Origin: Hyphomicrobiales bacterium
Lineage (GTDB): Bacteria; Pseudomonadota; Alphaproteobacteria; Rhizobiales; Beijerinckiaceae
NCBI GenBank assembly: GCA_016716745.1
Contig: JADJVD010000006.1
Span: 288,075 to 352,074, forward strand
Length of the DNA stretch: 64,000 bases
Reading direction: 5' to 3'
The notes below the pieces were generated by a model. The model was given only the letters and a program-made list of their open reading frames with translations. It had not been told where the DNA came from and searched no databases. A program made the translations under genes and the position numbers. Of the stretch, positions 41,965 through 60,958 are shown in pieces. Position 1 is the first letter of the stretch; each line of letters opens with the position of its first letter.

Positions 41965-43131
41965 TCACGGGTCCTCGCGATGCACGTCGTGCACGCGCAC
42001 GGCCTCATCGGGCGGCGGCGGGGCGAGCCAGTGCGGATGCTTCAGCGTGCGCAGCGTGTCGGCGCGGCCGCTCGCCCAGTGCTCGCGCATCGAGGCGGCG
42101 GAGAACTCGAAATCCTGCGACTGCTCCTCATAGGCCTTGTGGCGGTAGATGAGGTGAAGGATCGTGACCTGCGGTGTGTCCTCGGTGTCGGCGAGGAAAG
42201 CGCGGTCCTGTTCGGTCAGCGCCTTCGGCGGCAGCCGCTTCAGCGCCGCGCGCAGGGCCGCGCGGGCCTCGTGCGTGCGCTTGAAGGCGTCTGTGTTGGC
42301 GCGGGTGCGGGAGGAATAGAGGATCTCCTTCTGCCGGGCGAGCACCGCCGGCATATCGGCCGGGCAGTCGCCCAGCGCGGAGAACAGATCGACCTGAAAC
42401 ACCAGCGTGTCGCGCAGCGTCTCCCACTCCAGCAGATATTGCAGCGGCGTGTTGGAGACGAGGCCGCCGTCCCAATACGCCTCGTTGTCGATCTCGATCG
42501 CCGGAAAGCCCGGCGGCAGCGCGCCGGAGGCCATGATGTGGCGCGCGCCGATCTCTTCCTTGGCGGAATCGAAGTAATGGAAATTGCCGGTCGTGACGTT
42601 CACCGCGCCGACCGAGAGGCGGACTTTTCCGCTGTTCAGCACCTTCCAGTCGATCAGCTCGTTCAGCGTCGCCTCGAGCGGGCTGGTGTCGTAGAAGCTC
42701 GTCGCGCCGTCGACGCCGGCGGGCAGCAGCCACGGATTGACGATCCGCGGCGAGAAGAAACCCGGCGCGCCGAAGGTCATGGCGGCCGCCGCGCTGCCGA
42801 GATTGAACAGGCGGTGCAGCGGCGTCGGCGCCGGGGCGGGCAGGGCGTAGGCCGCGTTGGTGATCCGCTCCCAGAAGGCGCGCAAGCGCTGCGTGCGGTT
42901 CTCCGGCCGGTTGCCGGCGACAATGGCGGCGTTGATCGCGCCGATCGAGACGCCCGTCACCCAGTCCGGCTCGATCTCAGCCGCCTGCAGCGCCTCGTAG
43001 ACGCCGGCCTGATAGGCGCCGAGCGCGCCGCCGCCCTGCAACGCCAGGGCGGTGCAGGCGAATTTCGCCCGCGCCCGCTTCAGCGCGGCGATGGTCTCTG
43101 CCGGCAGGGCGGCGCCGTCGGGGGCGTTCAC
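41965..43131 (-). CDS. patatin-like phospholipase
   Basis: A 388-residue patatin-family acyl hydrolase. Oxyanion loop LQGGGALGAYQAGVYEAL (about 30-47), nucleophile elbow GVSIGAINAA (catalytic Ser about 64) and catalytic Asp in YWDGGLVSNTPL. No signal peptide is visible. Start is GTG 43131, overlapping the stop of the upstream Ivy-like gene (GTGA); the much longer open frame beyond is a shadow. Probable cytoplasmic or membrane-peripheral lipase; co-translation with a lysozyme inhibitor is unusual. Confidence 0.9.
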   Translation of the reverse strand: MNAPDGAALPAETIAALKRARAKFACTALALQGGGALGAYQAGVYEALQAAEIEPDWVTGVSIGAINAAIVAGNRPENRTQRLRAFWERITNAAYALPAPAPTPLHRLFNLGSAAAAMTFGAPGFFSPRIVNPWLLPAGVDGATSFYDTSPLEATLNELIDWKVLNSGKVRLSVGAVNVTTGNFHYFDSAKEEIGARHIMASGALPPGFPAIEIDNEAYWDGGLVSNTPLQYLLEWETLRDTLVFQVDLFSALGDCPADMPAVLARQKEILYSSRTRANTDAFKRTHEARAALRAALKRLPPKALTEQDRAFLADTEDTPQVTILHLIYRHKAYEEQSQDFEFSAASMREHWASGRADTLRTLKHPHWLAPPPPDEAVRVHDVHREDP

Positions 43132-43520
43132 AGCCGCGCCTTCAGGATGGCGATCTCCTTCGGCCCCGGCGCGCCGAACGGCGCGTCGACCGCCTTCAGC
43201 GCCTCCGAGCGCAGCAGTCCGTAGGCGCGCGAGCCGTCGAGCGCGACCAGAATGGCGACGAAATTGCCGCCGCAATCGTGCGCCTTGCAGATGTTGCCGG
43301 CCAGAAACGGCTTGCCGTCGAGGCTCACGGCGTCCATCGGCGTGCCGACGCCCTGAAATTTCGCCACCCAGCCGACCCGCGCATAGGCCTTCGGCACGAT
43401 CTTGCGCCAGGCCGCGGCGGCGGCCGGATGCTTCTTCGGCAGATCGAAGGGGTAAATGTCGGCGGCGAGCGCCGGCGCGGCGAGGAGGAGCGCCGCGAAA
43501 GCGGCGAACGGGCGGATCAT
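43128..43520 (-). CDS. Ivy-like periplasmic lysozyme inhibitor
   Basis: A 130-residue protein with a signal peptide (1-19, AALLLAAPALA-A). The mature part resembles the Ivy (inhibitor of vertebrate lysozyme) family, whose inhibitory loop is CKPHDCxxN; here the sequence is NICKAHDCGGNFVAILVA (about residues 77-94), with the two Cys that form the loop disulfide and the His-Asp that reaches into the lysozyme active site. Pro of the consensus is Ala here. The family blocks C-type lysozymes or lytic transglycosylases in the periplasm. It heads a two-gene operon with the patatin gene. Confidence 0.75.
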   Translation of the reverse strand: MIRPFAAFAALLLAAPALAADIYPFDLPKKHPAAAAAWRKIVPKAYARVGWVAKFQGVGTPMDAVSLDGKPFLAGNICKAHDCGGNFVAILVALDGSRAYGLLRSEALKAVDAPFGAPGPKEIAILKARL

Positions 43521-43522
43521 GC

Positions 43523-43551
43523 TTGGCTCCTGAATGCGGCTCCTCTATAGC
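43523..43551 (+). promoter_or_regulatory. candidate promoter of rplK-rplA
   Basis: TTGGCT (43523-43528) and TATAGC (43546-43551) have the ideal 17-base spacing. It lies immediately behind the divergent Ivy gene start and 168 bases before rplK, leaving a leader of about 160 bases. Confidence 0.65.
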
Positions 43552-43718
43552 ACGGCCCGGCGCGGCGGCTTGCCTGAACGGGCGAAGCCTGTTAATTCGC
43601 GCGCCTTCATACGTGGAAGTCGGTCCCGGCCGCCAACCGGGAGCGCCCGACGCACCACGGACTGCAAACCGGCCCCGCAGGCGCAAGCCCGCGACGGCCA
43701 CCCTTTGGAGCAGAGAAA

Positions 43719-44165
43719 ATGGCAAAGAAGATCACGGGTTACGTGAAGCTTCAGGTGCCGGCCGGCGCGGCGAACCCGTCGCCGCCGATCGGCCCCGCGC
43801 TCGGTCAGCGCGGCCTGAACATCATGGAATTCTGCAAGGCGTTCAACGCCAAGACCCAGCAGATCGAGAAGGGGACCCCGATTCCGGTGGTCATCACGGT
43901 CTTCCAGGACCGGTCCTTCACCTTCGAGATGCGCCAGCCCCCGGTCACCTTCTTCCTCAAGAAGGCCGCCAACCTGAAGATCGGCAAGAAGCCAGCCTCC
44001 GGCGCCAAGACGCCTGGCCGCGGCTTCGTCGGCAAGGTGACGAAGGCGCAGGTGCGCGAGATCGCGGAAAAGAAGATGCCCGACCTCAACTGCGCGTCGG
44101 TTGAGTCCGCGATGTCGATGATCGAGGGTTCCGCCCGCGCGATGGGCCTGCAGGTGGTGGAGTAA
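43719..44165 (+). CDS. rplK: 50S ribosomal protein L11
   Basis: A 148-residue L11. N-terminal GYVKLQVPAGAANPSPPIGPALGQRGLNIMEFCKAFN-type region (motif PSPPIGPALGQ), then FEMRQPPVTFFLKKA, and the C-terminal rRNA-binding domain ending SMIEGSARAMGLQV. Site of thiostrepton-type antibiotic action. First gene of a two-gene unit with rplA (4-base gap). Confidence 0.97.
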   Translation: MAKKITGYVKLQVPAGAANPSPPIGPALGQRGLNIMEFCKAFNAKTQQIEKGTPIPVVITVFQDRSFTFEMRQPPVTFFLKKAANLKIGKKPASGAKTPGRGFVGKVTKAQVREIAEKKMPDLNCASVESAMSMIEGSARAMGLQVVE

Positions 44166-44169
44166 GACG

Positions 44170-44871
44170 ATGGCTCACGTCGGAAAGCGCATCAAGAAGG
44201 CCCGCGAGGGCGTCGAGCGCACCAAGCTCTATCCGGTCACCGAGGCCGTGAAGCTCGTCAAGGGCGCCGCCAAGGCGAAGTTCGACGAGTCGGTCGAGAT
44301 CGCCATGAATCTCGGCGTCGACCCCAAGCACGCCGACCAGATGGTCCGCGGCGTCGTCAATCTGCCGAACGGCACCGGCCGCACGCTGCGCGTCGCCGTG
44401 TTCGCGCGCGGCGCGAAGGCGGACGAGGCGAAGGCCGCCGGAGCCGACATCGTCGGCGCCGAGGATTTCGTCAACGAGGTCGCGGCCGGCAAGATCGAGT
44501 TCGATCGCTGCATCGCCACGCCGGACATGATGGGCCTCGTCGGCCGCCTCGGTAAGGTGCTCGGCCCGCGCGGCCTGATGCCGAACCCTAGGGTCGGCAC
44601 CGTCACGATGGACGTCGCCGGCGCCGTCAAGGCGTCGAAGGGCGGCGCGGTCGAGTTCCGCGTCGAGAAGGCGGGCATCGTGCAGGGCACGGTCGGCAAG
44701 GTCTCTTTCGACGAGGCCAAGCTGATCGAGAACATCAAGGCCTTCGTGGACGCCGTGAACAAGGCCAAGCCGACGGGCGCCAAGGGCACCTATCTGCAGC
44801 GCATCGCGCTGTCCTCGACGATGGGCCCCGGCGTCAAGGTCGAGCTGTCGACGGTCTCCGGCGCCGCCTGA
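44170..44871 (+). CDS. rplA: 50S ribosomal protein L1
   Basis: A 233-residue L1: VGKRIKKAREGVE, then domain I/II with GVDPKHADQMVRGVV and the signature LGKVLGPRGLMPNPRVGTVT. It forms the L1 stalk and normally represses the rplKA transcript by binding its leader. It is followed by a terminator instead of rplJ. Confidence 0.97.
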   Translation: MAHVGKRIKKAREGVERTKLYPVTEAVKLVKGAAKAKFDESVEIAMNLGVDPKHADQMVRGVVNLPNGTGRTLRVAVFARGAKADEAKAAGADIVGAEDFVNEVAAGKIEFDRCIATPDMMGLVGRLGKVLGPRGLMPNPRVGTVTMDVAGAVKASKGGAVEFRVEKAGIVQGTVGKVSFDEAKLIENIKAFVDAVNKAKPTGAKGTYLQRIALSSTMGPGVKVELSTVSGAA

Positions 44872-44898
44872 TCGGTCGCCTCGCAAGCGAAACACGAG

Positions 44899-44929
44899 AG
44901 CCCTCCCGGCCCGCCGGGAGGGCTTTTTC
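44899..44929 (+). terminator. Rho-independent terminator after rplA
   Basis: Stem AGCCCTCCCGG/CCGGGAGGGCT (44899-44909 with 44914-44924) with a CCCG loop and a TTTTT tail, 28 bases after the rplA stop. It ends the rplKA transcript ahead of the convergent peptide-transporter operon. Confidence 0.9.
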
Positions 44930-44937
44930 GTATGCGC

Positions 44938-45914
44938 CTATTGCCTGGGCGTCTCGCGCAGGTGGCAGGCGGCGTAATGCGCCGGCTCGACCTCGTGCAG
45001 CGCCGGATCGTCCCGGCGGCAGCGGTCGAAGACGTAGGGGCAGCGCGTGTGGAAGTGGCAGCCGCTCGGCGGGTTGAGCGGGCTCGGCACGTCGCCCTGC
45101 AACAGGATGCGCTTCGACGTCACGGTCGGGTCGGGCGCCGGCGCTGCCGAAAGCAACGCCTCGGTGTAGGGGTGCTGCGGGCCGGCGAACAGCGCGCGCT
45201 TGCCCGCCAGTTCGACAATGCGGCCGAGATACATCACCGCGACGCGATGGGCGATATGCTCGACGATCGCCAGATCGTGGCTGATGAACAGCAGCGCGAG
45301 CCCCAGCTCCTTCTGCAGATCCTGCAGCAGGTTGACGATCTGCGCCTTCACCGACACGTCGAGCGCCGACACCGCCTCGTCGCAGATGATCAGTTCGGGC
45401 TCGGCCGCAAGCGCGCGCGCGATGCCGATGCGCTGGCGCTGGCCGCCGGAGAATTCGTGCGGCCAGCGTCCCGCCGCATCGCGCGGCAGGCGCACCTTGT
45501 CGAGCAGCGCGGCGATGCGGGCGTCGATCTCCGCTTCGGATTTGGCGAGGCCGAAATTGCGGATCGGTTCGGCCAGAATCTCGCGCACGCGCATGCGCGG
45601 GTTGAGGCTCGAGAACGGATCCTGGAACACGACCTGAATCTTGCGCCGCAGCGGCCGCAATTCGCGGCTCGTCATCTCGTCGATGCGCTCGCCGTCGAGC
45701 AGCACCTCGCCCTCGGTGATGTCGAACAGGCGCAGGATCGCCTTGCCCACCGTCGACTTGCCGCAGCCCGATTCGCCGACCAGCGCCAGCGTCTCGCCCC
45801 TCGAAATCGAGAACGTCACGCCGTCGACCGCGCGCACCGCGCCGGCGCCGGAGGCGGCGCGGCCCTTGACGCCGTAATGCTTCTTCAGGCCGCGCACTTC
45901 GAGAATGATCGGGT

Positions 45915-45918
<4 letters not shown>
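44938..45918 (-). CDS. peptide ABC transporter ATP-binding protein, DppF/OppF type
   Basis: A 326-residue ATPase. Walker A GESGCGKST (about 46-54), Q-loop VVFQDPFSSLNPRMRV, signature EFSGGQRQRIGIARAL, Walker B LIICDEAVSALD and the OppF C-terminal extension with the Cys-rich motif GCHFHTRCPYVFDRC ... CHL that binds an Fe-S cluster in related proteins. Its ATG overlaps the stop of the upstream ATPase by four bases (ATGA). Last gene of the five-gene operon. Confidence 0.95.
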
Positions 45919-46902
<984 letters not shown>

Positions 46903-46903
<1 letters not shown>

Positions 46904-47808
46904 CACAGCCTCTTCACCATGCGCGGATCGAGCGCGTCGCGCAGGCCGTCGCCGACGAGGTTCACCGCCAGCACCGTCAGCGACAGGAAGATCGCGGGAA
47001 AGAAGATGATGTAGGGCTTGACCTGCCAGAGCGCGCGCCCGTCCGCCATGATGTTGCCCCAGGACGGGGTGATCGGCGGCGTGCCGGCGCCGATGAACGA
47101 CAGGATGGATTCGACGATCATCGCCGAGCCGCAGATATAGGTCGCCTGCACCGTCAGCGGCGCGATGGTGTTCGGCAGGATGTGCTTGAGAATGATGCGC
47201 GGCGTCGTCGTGCCGGTGGTGATCGCCGCCTCGACATAGGGCTGCTCGCGCAGGCTCAGCACGACGCCGCGCACCAGCCGCGCGACTCGCGGGATCTCCG
47301 CGATGGTGATCGACATGATGACGTTGCCGACGCTGGCGCGCGTCAGCGCCATCAGCGCGACGGCGAGCAGGATCGGCGGGATCGACATCAGCCCGTCCAT
47401 CGCGCGCATGACGATCCCGTCCACCGCGCGGATGTAGCCGGACAGGAGCCCGATCACGAGGCCCGCGAACGAGGCGAGCGCCGCCACCGCGAAGCCGACC
47501 AGCAGCGACACGCGCGCCCCGTAGAGCACGCGGGAATAGATGTCGCGGCCGAAGGCGTCCGAACCGAACCAGAAATCCGCCGAGGGCGCGCGCGTGCGCT
47601 TGGCCGGCGCGAGGGCGGTCGGATCGACCGTGCCGAGCAACGGCGCGAAGATCGCGACGAAGGCCATCACGGCGAGAATGGCGAGGCCGATCGCCATCGT
47701 GGGATGACGGACGACGAAGCCGGCGAGCCCGCGCCGCGCCTTCACCGGCGGCAGGATATCCGGCAGGTCCGGCGCCGCGACGACGCGGGCTGAAGCGGCG
47801 TCGGTCAA
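46903..47808 (-). CDS. peptide ABC transporter permease, DppC/OppC type
   Basis: A ~301-residue permease. N-terminal TM with MAIGLAILAVMAFVAIFAPLL, the GSDAFGRDIYSRVLYGARVSL motif and the EAA-type loop AAITTGTTTPRIILKHILPNT. About six TMs. The start appears to be TTG 47808, overlapping the upstream permease stop by four bases (TTGA); no better ATG precedes the conserved region. It forms the channel with the DppB-type subunit. Confidence 0.93.
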
Positions 47809-48746
47809 TAGCGGATCCTCGGATCGAGCAGCGTGTAGATCAGATCCACGGCGAGATTCACCAGCACATACAGGAAGGAGAACATCAGCACGACGCCCTG
47901 GATGACGGGATAGTCGCGCCGCACGATGGCGTCGATGGTCAGGCGCCCGAGGCCCGGAATGGCGAACACGCTTTCGGTGACGACCGCGCCGCCGATCAGC
48001 AGCGCGACGCCGATGCCGATGACGGTGACGATCGGCACCGCGGCATTTTTCAGCGCGTGCATGAACAGCACGGCGCGCTCGCCGAGGCCCTTGGCGCGCG
48101 CGGTGCGGATGTAGTCCTGCGACAGCACCTCGAGCATCGTGGCGCGCGTGATGCGCGCGATCAGCGCGATGTAGACGAAGCCCAGCGCGATCGCCGGCAG
48201 CACCAGGTTCTCCAGCCACGGCAGGAGGCCGTTGGAGATCGGCGTGTAGCCCTGCACCGGAAACCAGTCGAGCTCGAGCGCGAACACATAGGCGAGCAGA
48301 TAGCCGACGACGAACACCGGCACGGAAAAGCCGACGACGCCGACCGCCATCAGCAGCCGGTCGATCCAGCTTCCCGCCTTCCACGCCGAGACGACGCCGA
48401 TCGGCACGCCGACGAGAATGGCGAGCAGCAGCGTGACGAACATCAGCGAGAAGGTGGGTTCGAGCCGCTGCTTGATCAGCTCCGTCACCGGCAGGCCGGT
48501 GAACATCGAGGTCCCGAGATTGCCGGTCAGCACCGATCCAGCCCATTCGGCGAACCGCACGACGAAGGGCCGGTCGAGGCCGAGGCTCTGGCGAATGCGC
48601 TCGACGTCTTGCGGCGAGGCCTGATCGCCCGCGATGACCGCCGCCGGGTCGCCCGGCGCGATGTAGAGCAGCGAGAAGACGAACAGCGCGACGATGGCCA
48701 TCACTGGGATCATGGCCAGCACGCGGCGGAAGATGTAACCGGACAT
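47805..48746 (-). CDS. peptide ABC transporter permease, DppB/OppB type
   Basis: A 313-residue permease with about six TMs: YIFRRVLAMIPVMAIVALFVF at the N-terminus, PGDPAAVIAGDQAS, and the EAA loop YIRTARAKGLGERAVLFMHALKNA, ending LIYTLLDPRIRY. ATG 48746. It is separated from the binding-protein gene by a perfect 12-base hairpin. Confidence 0.95.
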   Translation of the reverse strand: MSGYIFRRVLAMIPVMAIVALFVFSLLYIAPGDPAAVIAGDQASPQDVERIRQSLGLDRPFVVRFAEWAGSVLTGNLGTSMFTGLPVTELIKQRLEPTFSLMFVTLLLAILVGVPIGVVSAWKAGSWIDRLLMAVGVVGFSVPVFVVGYLLAYVFALELDWFPVQGYTPISNGLLPWLENLVLPAIALGFVYIALIARITRATMLEVLSQDYIRTARAKGLGERAVLFMHALKNAAVPIVTVIGIGVALLIGGAVVTESVFAIPGLGRLTIDAIVRRDYPVIQGVVLMFSFLYVLVNLAVDLIYTLLDPRIRY

Positions 48747-48759
48747 CAAGAGCGCCTCG

Positions 48760-48789
48760 CCTTCCCCCGGCGCGAAGGCCGGGGGAAGG
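48760..48789 (-). promoter_or_regulatory. strong hairpin between peptide-binding protein and permease genes
   Basis: A perfect 12-base inverted repeat CCTTCCCCCGGC (48760-48771) with GCCGGGGGAAGG (48778-48789), loop GCGAAG, 21 bases after the binding-protein stop on the minus strand. No T-run follows, so it is more likely a transcript-stabilising or attenuating element than a full terminator. Confidence 0.65.
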
Positions 48790-48810
48790 GCAGGGAGTTG
48801 CAGGACAAGC

Positions 48811-50403
48811 TCAGGCCTTCTTCACGCCCCAGAACCACGGCAGCGGGCCGGAGGTGACGCCCTCGAGCGAGGAGCGCCAGCCCTGATAGCCGAGGAAGAA
48901 GCCGGTCGGGATGTAGGTGACGTTCTCCATGCAGCCGCGATTGATCTTGTCGGCGATCTTCTTCTCCTCCTCGACCGACTTGGCGTCGTACCAGGAGGCG
49001 ATGTCGGCCTCGACCTGATCGTCCTTCGGCCAGCCGAACCAGGCCTTGTCGCCGCTGGCGCGAATGCCGATGTTGCCGACCGGCGTCGCGGTGTCGACGC
49101 CGGCGTGCCAGGTGTGGAACATGCTCCAGCCGCCCTGCGCCGGCGGGTTCTTGGAGGCGCGGCGCTGGCCGACCGTGCCCCAGTCGGTGGCGACGAAATC
49201 GACGTTCATGCCGATCTTCTTCAGGATGTCGGCGGTGATCTCGCCCATCGCCTTGGTGATCGGCTGGTCCTGCGCCACCACGCAGACGACCGGCTGGCCC
49301 GAGTAACCGCTCTCCTTCAGCAGCTTCTTGGCCTTCTCGATGTCGGACTTCTTCAGCGCCTCGCCGCCGGCCTCCGAATACATGTAGGAGCCGGGGGTGA
49401 AGAAGCCGGGGCAGGGCTTCCACAGCGCGTCCTCGGAGCCGACGATGGCGCGCATGTAGTCTTCCTGGCTGATCGCCGCCTGCACCGCCTGGCGCACCTT
49501 GATGTTGTCGAAGGGCGGATGCATGTGGTTGAGGCGGAACGAGCCGATGTTGCCGAGCGGGTCGGCGATGTCGACCTTGATGTTCTTGTTGCGCTTGAGA
49601 ACGGGCACGAGGTCGGAGATCGGGTTCTCCCACCAGTCGACCTCGCCGTTCTGCAGGGCGGCCGCCGCCGTCGCCGGGTCAGGCATGATCAGCCATTCCA
49701 CGCGGTCGACGAACATCGGCTTGGCGCCGGCGAACCAGTCGGTCGCCTCGCTGCGCGAAACGTAGTCCTTGTTGCGCTCGAAGGCGGCCATCGCGCCGGG
49801 CTTCCAGTCGCCCTTGACGAACTTCATCGGCCCGGAGCCGACATATTCCTCGATCTGCTTGAACGGATCGGTCTTGGCGATGCGCTCGGGCATGATGAAG
49901 CAGATCGGCGTGCCGATCTTGCCGAGCGCCATCAGCATCTTCGGATAGGGCTTGGCGAGCGTCCATTTGAAGGTGCGGTCGTCGACCGCGACGAGCTCCT
50001 TCTGGATGGCGCGCAGCATCTGCCCCATGCCGTCGCGCACCGACCAGCGTTCGATCGAGGCGACGCAGTCCTTGGCGCGGACCGGCTCGCCGTCGTGGAA
50101 CTTCAACCCGTCGCGCAGCTTGAAGGTCCAGACCAGACCGTCGGAGGAGACCTCCTCGCTCTCCACCATCTGGCGCTTGGGCTGGAGCTTGGAGTCCATG
50201 CCGTAGAGCATGTCCCAGACGAGCTGGGATGCGTTGCGGACCACATATTGGGTGCCCCAGATGGGGTCGAAATTGGCGAGATTGGCCTGCGGCACGAATT
50301 TGATGGTCTTCACGCCCTGGGCGATCGCCGGCGCCGCCAGCGGACCGACCGTCGCTCCGACGCCCGCCGCGCCGATGCCCTTCAATACGTGTCTGCGATC
50401 CAT
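48811..50403 (-). CDS. peptide ABC transporter substrate-binding protein (SBP_bac_5)
   Basis: A 530-residue extracytoplasmic binding protein of the DppA/OppA family. It has a twin-arginine signal (MDRRHVLKGIGAAGVGATVG, cut near AIAQ-G), KTIKFVPQANLANFDPIW, the family signature WTFKLRDGLKFHDGEPV and C-terminal WWRSS-like region WRSSLEGVTSGPLPWFWG. ATG 50403 has GGGAGAG; the 21 extra codons upstream are excluded. First gene of the five-gene operon; the ligand may be a peptide, opine or other small solute. Confidence 0.94.
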   Translation of the reverse strand: MDRRHVLKGIGAAGVGATVGPLAAPAIAQGVKTIKFVPQANLANFDPIWGTQYVVRNASQLVWDMLYGMDSKLQPKRQMVESEEVSSDGLVWTFKLRDGLKFHDGEPVRAKDCVASIERWSVRDGMGQMLRAIQKELVAVDDRTFKWTLAKPYPKMLMALGKIGTPICFIMPERIAKTDPFKQIEEYVGSGPMKFVKGDWKPGAMAAFERNKDYVSRSEATDWFAGAKPMFVDRVEWLIMPDPATAAAALQNGEVDWWENPISDLVPVLKRNKNIKVDIADPLGNIGSFRLNHMHPPFDNIKVRQAVQAAISQEDYMRAIVGSEDALWKPCPGFFTPGSYMYSEAGGEALKKSDIEKAKKLLKESGYSGQPVVCVVAQDQPITKAMGEITADILKKIGMNVDFVATDWGTVGQRRASKNPPAQGGWSMFHTWHAGVDTATPVGNIGIRASGDKAWFGWPKDDQVEADIASWYDAKSVEEEKKIADKINRGCMENVTYIPTGFFLGYQGWRSSLEGVTSGPLPWFWGVKKA

Positions 50404-50722
50404 GTCTCGCTCTCCCCTGGATGATCGACGCCGTCCGGCGACGCTGGCGATCCGCTTGGCGCCCAAACAAGTTTGGGGCCAATTCTTTTTATGGCGCAGG
50501 GATTTCCACTTTCAGGAACGGACCTTGGCGATCCGGCCTCCGGCGCCCGAAAGAGCATCGGAGCGGGCCGGCGCTGACATGTCAATCCGATTTAGAACGT
50601 CGTCCAGCTGTCTGTGAAACGGGCGCCCCGCACGGTCCTTGGGCGCCGTCGGGCCGCACGCCCCTGCAGACGAGGCCTGTGGACGGCGCGGCAAAAGGGT
50701 TGACTGGCGCCCGTTTTGCCTC
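50404..50722. other. 319-base gap upstream of the rplJ promoter
   Basis: Between the divergent peptide-binding protein gene and the rplJ promoter. It contains TTGACT at 50699-50704 without a matching -10 at the right distance. I see no gene, RNA or repeat that I can support. Confidence 0.5.
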
Positions 50723-50749
50723 TTGGCAGGGGCGGTTCAAATGTATAGA
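50723..50749 (+). promoter_or_regulatory. candidate promoter of rplJL-rpoBC
   Basis: TTGGCA (50723-50728) and TATAGA (50744-50749) lie in a TTCAAATGTATAGAT island. The spacing is 15 bases, or 17 if the overlapping TAGATA is used as -10. The same arrangement recurs before rpsL. Confidence 0.55.
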
Positions 50750-51136
50750 TAGCGCGCACGGGGCTGGCAGCAGGCGGCCCCGCGTTCAATTCAGCTTCCG
50801 CTCCGCGCTTTCGGGCGGGGAGGCGGTGGGAAGGCCGGAGGACCCGGGGGGAAAACCTCGCGTCCGATCCGGCCATGTCCTGTCCGAGACTGCGGGCGCG
50901 CCCGATTCGCTTGTGCGATGAGGGGCTTAATTCCGGGAGACCGGAGCCGGCACAGACGGGGAAGACGGGTTTCGTCCCGGCCGCGTGCGGCCGGGGCTGA
51001 TCGGTTCGAACCATTCTCATCCGGTCGGCTCTTCCCGAGTCGTCCCGGGGACAGGCGCTTCGATGCCGCGGTGTCCGCAAGGGGCCGCGGTTGTGCAACT
51101 GGCGGGGTTCGCCCCGCCAACCGGAGAGAGCACCTC
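50750..51136 (+). promoter_or_regulatory. long structured rplJ leader (L10 autoregulation candidate)
   Basis: About 385 bases of untranslated leader. Hairpins near the 3' end: CCGCGG (51066-51071) with CCGCGG (51085-51090), and a seven-base GGCGGGG/CCCCGCC stem with TTCG loop (51101-51118) directly before the ribosome site CCGGAGAGAG. Known rplJ leaders bind the L10-L7/L12 complex and block translation; the length and structure fit, but the kink-turn was not verified. Confidence 0.5.
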
Positions 51137-51652
51137 GTGGATAGAGCGGAGAAGAAAGAGTTCGTCTCGTCCCTTCGCGACGTCTTTTCCAAGACGTCGG
51201 TCGTGGTCGTCGCGCACTACTCCGGCCTCACGGTCGCCCAGATGCAGAAGTTGCGCAAGGAGATGCGCGCTGCCGGGGCTTCCGTCCAGGTCGCCAAGAA
51301 CCGCCTCGCCAAGATCGCTCTCGACGGCACGGACGTCGCCTCCATCGGCTCCCTGATGAAGGGACCGACCCTGATCGCCTATTCGGACGATCCGGTGGCG
51401 GCGCCGAAGGTCGCCGTGGCTTTCGCTAAGGATCACGACAAGCTCGTGCTTCTCGGCGGCGCCATGGGCACGACCGCCTTGAACGTCGACGGCGTGAAGG
51501 CTTTGGCCACCATGCCCTCGCTCGACGAACTGCGCGCCAGGATTGTGGGGCTCGTCAATGCGCCCGCGACCAAGCTCGCCCAGCTCGCCAATGCGCCGGC
51601 CGCCAAGCTCGCGCGCGTGTTCAAGGCCTATGCCGATCGGGACGCGGCCTGA
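51137..51652 (+). CDS. rplJ: 50S ribosomal protein L10
   Basis: A 171-residue L10, start GTG 51137 after GGAGAGAG. N-terminal rRNA-binding domain (DRAEKKEFVSSLRDVF, VVVAHYSGLTVAQM, VAKNRLAKIAL) and the C-terminal helix (PAAKLARVFKAYADRD) that binds L7/L12 dimers. Normally directly downstream of rplA; here it is 6.3 kb away. Confidence 0.97.
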   Translation: MDRAEKKEFVSSLRDVFSKTSVVVVAHYSGLTVAQMQKLRKEMRAAGASVQVAKNRLAKIALDGTDVASIGSLMKGPTLIAYSDDPVAAPKVAVAFAKDHDKLVLLGGAMGTTALNVDGVKALATMPSLDELRARIVGLVNAPATKLAQLANAPAAKLARVFKAYADRDAA

Positions 51653-51709
51653 CCGAGGCCACCCAAACCAACTGACCGGTTTAGAACCGATATTCTGAAG
51701 GAACGAACG

Positions 51710-52087
<378 letters not shown>

Positions 52088-52131
52088 TTGGAGCGGGGCC
52101 GCGTCCGCGGCTCCACTCGCGTATGCGTTCA

Positions 52132-52156
52132 GGCCCCGGGGCGCGGCTCCGGGGCC
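52132..52156 (+). promoter_or_regulatory. rplL-rpoB intergenic hairpin (attenuator candidate)
   Basis: GGCCCCGG (52132-52139) pairs with CCGGGGCC (52149-52156) around a nine-base loop, followed by GTTCT, 45 bases after rplL. A second nested GC-rich stem lies just before it. In other bacteria an attenuator or RNase III site at this place lowers rpoBC expression relative to rplL; T-run is weak here. Confidence 0.5.
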
Positions 52157-52343
52157 GTTCTGGCGTTAGGCCGGAAATGAATATGGCCCCGGCGCCGATG
52201 CGCCGCGACCCTCGCCCGCCCCGGGCGAGAAAACCAGTTTTCCGGCGATGACCGGCTTTCGCTCCCCGCCCGACGATGCGGCAGGGAGCTTCGGCGAGAG
52301 GCAGTTCCGCCCGCCGTACAGAGGTAGAGGTGCGAGGAGCGAC

Positions 52344-60745
<8,402 letters not shown>

Positions 60746-60768
60746 GGCCTGCCGCAGCGCAACAAATC

Positions 60769-60797
60769 GGGCCGCCCCTCGGGGCGGCCCTTTTTTT
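60769..60797 (+). terminator. Rho-independent terminator of the rplJL-rpoBC operon
   Basis: Ten-base stem GGGCCGCCCC/GGGGCGGCCC (60769-60778 with 60781-60790; in practice a four-base loop) followed by seven T. Confidence 0.93.
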
Positions 60798-60958
60798 GCC
60801 CCTCGATCGCCCGCCGGCGGCCTCGACGTCACCATCCCCGCGCCCGCGCCGTCCGGTCGACTGCGTGCGTTGACGCACATGATTCGCCGCCGGTCTGCGC
60901 AATTGTCCTGAAACGGGACCCGCGCTCCGCCGACGGGTCCGCGACAGGGATGGGGAGC

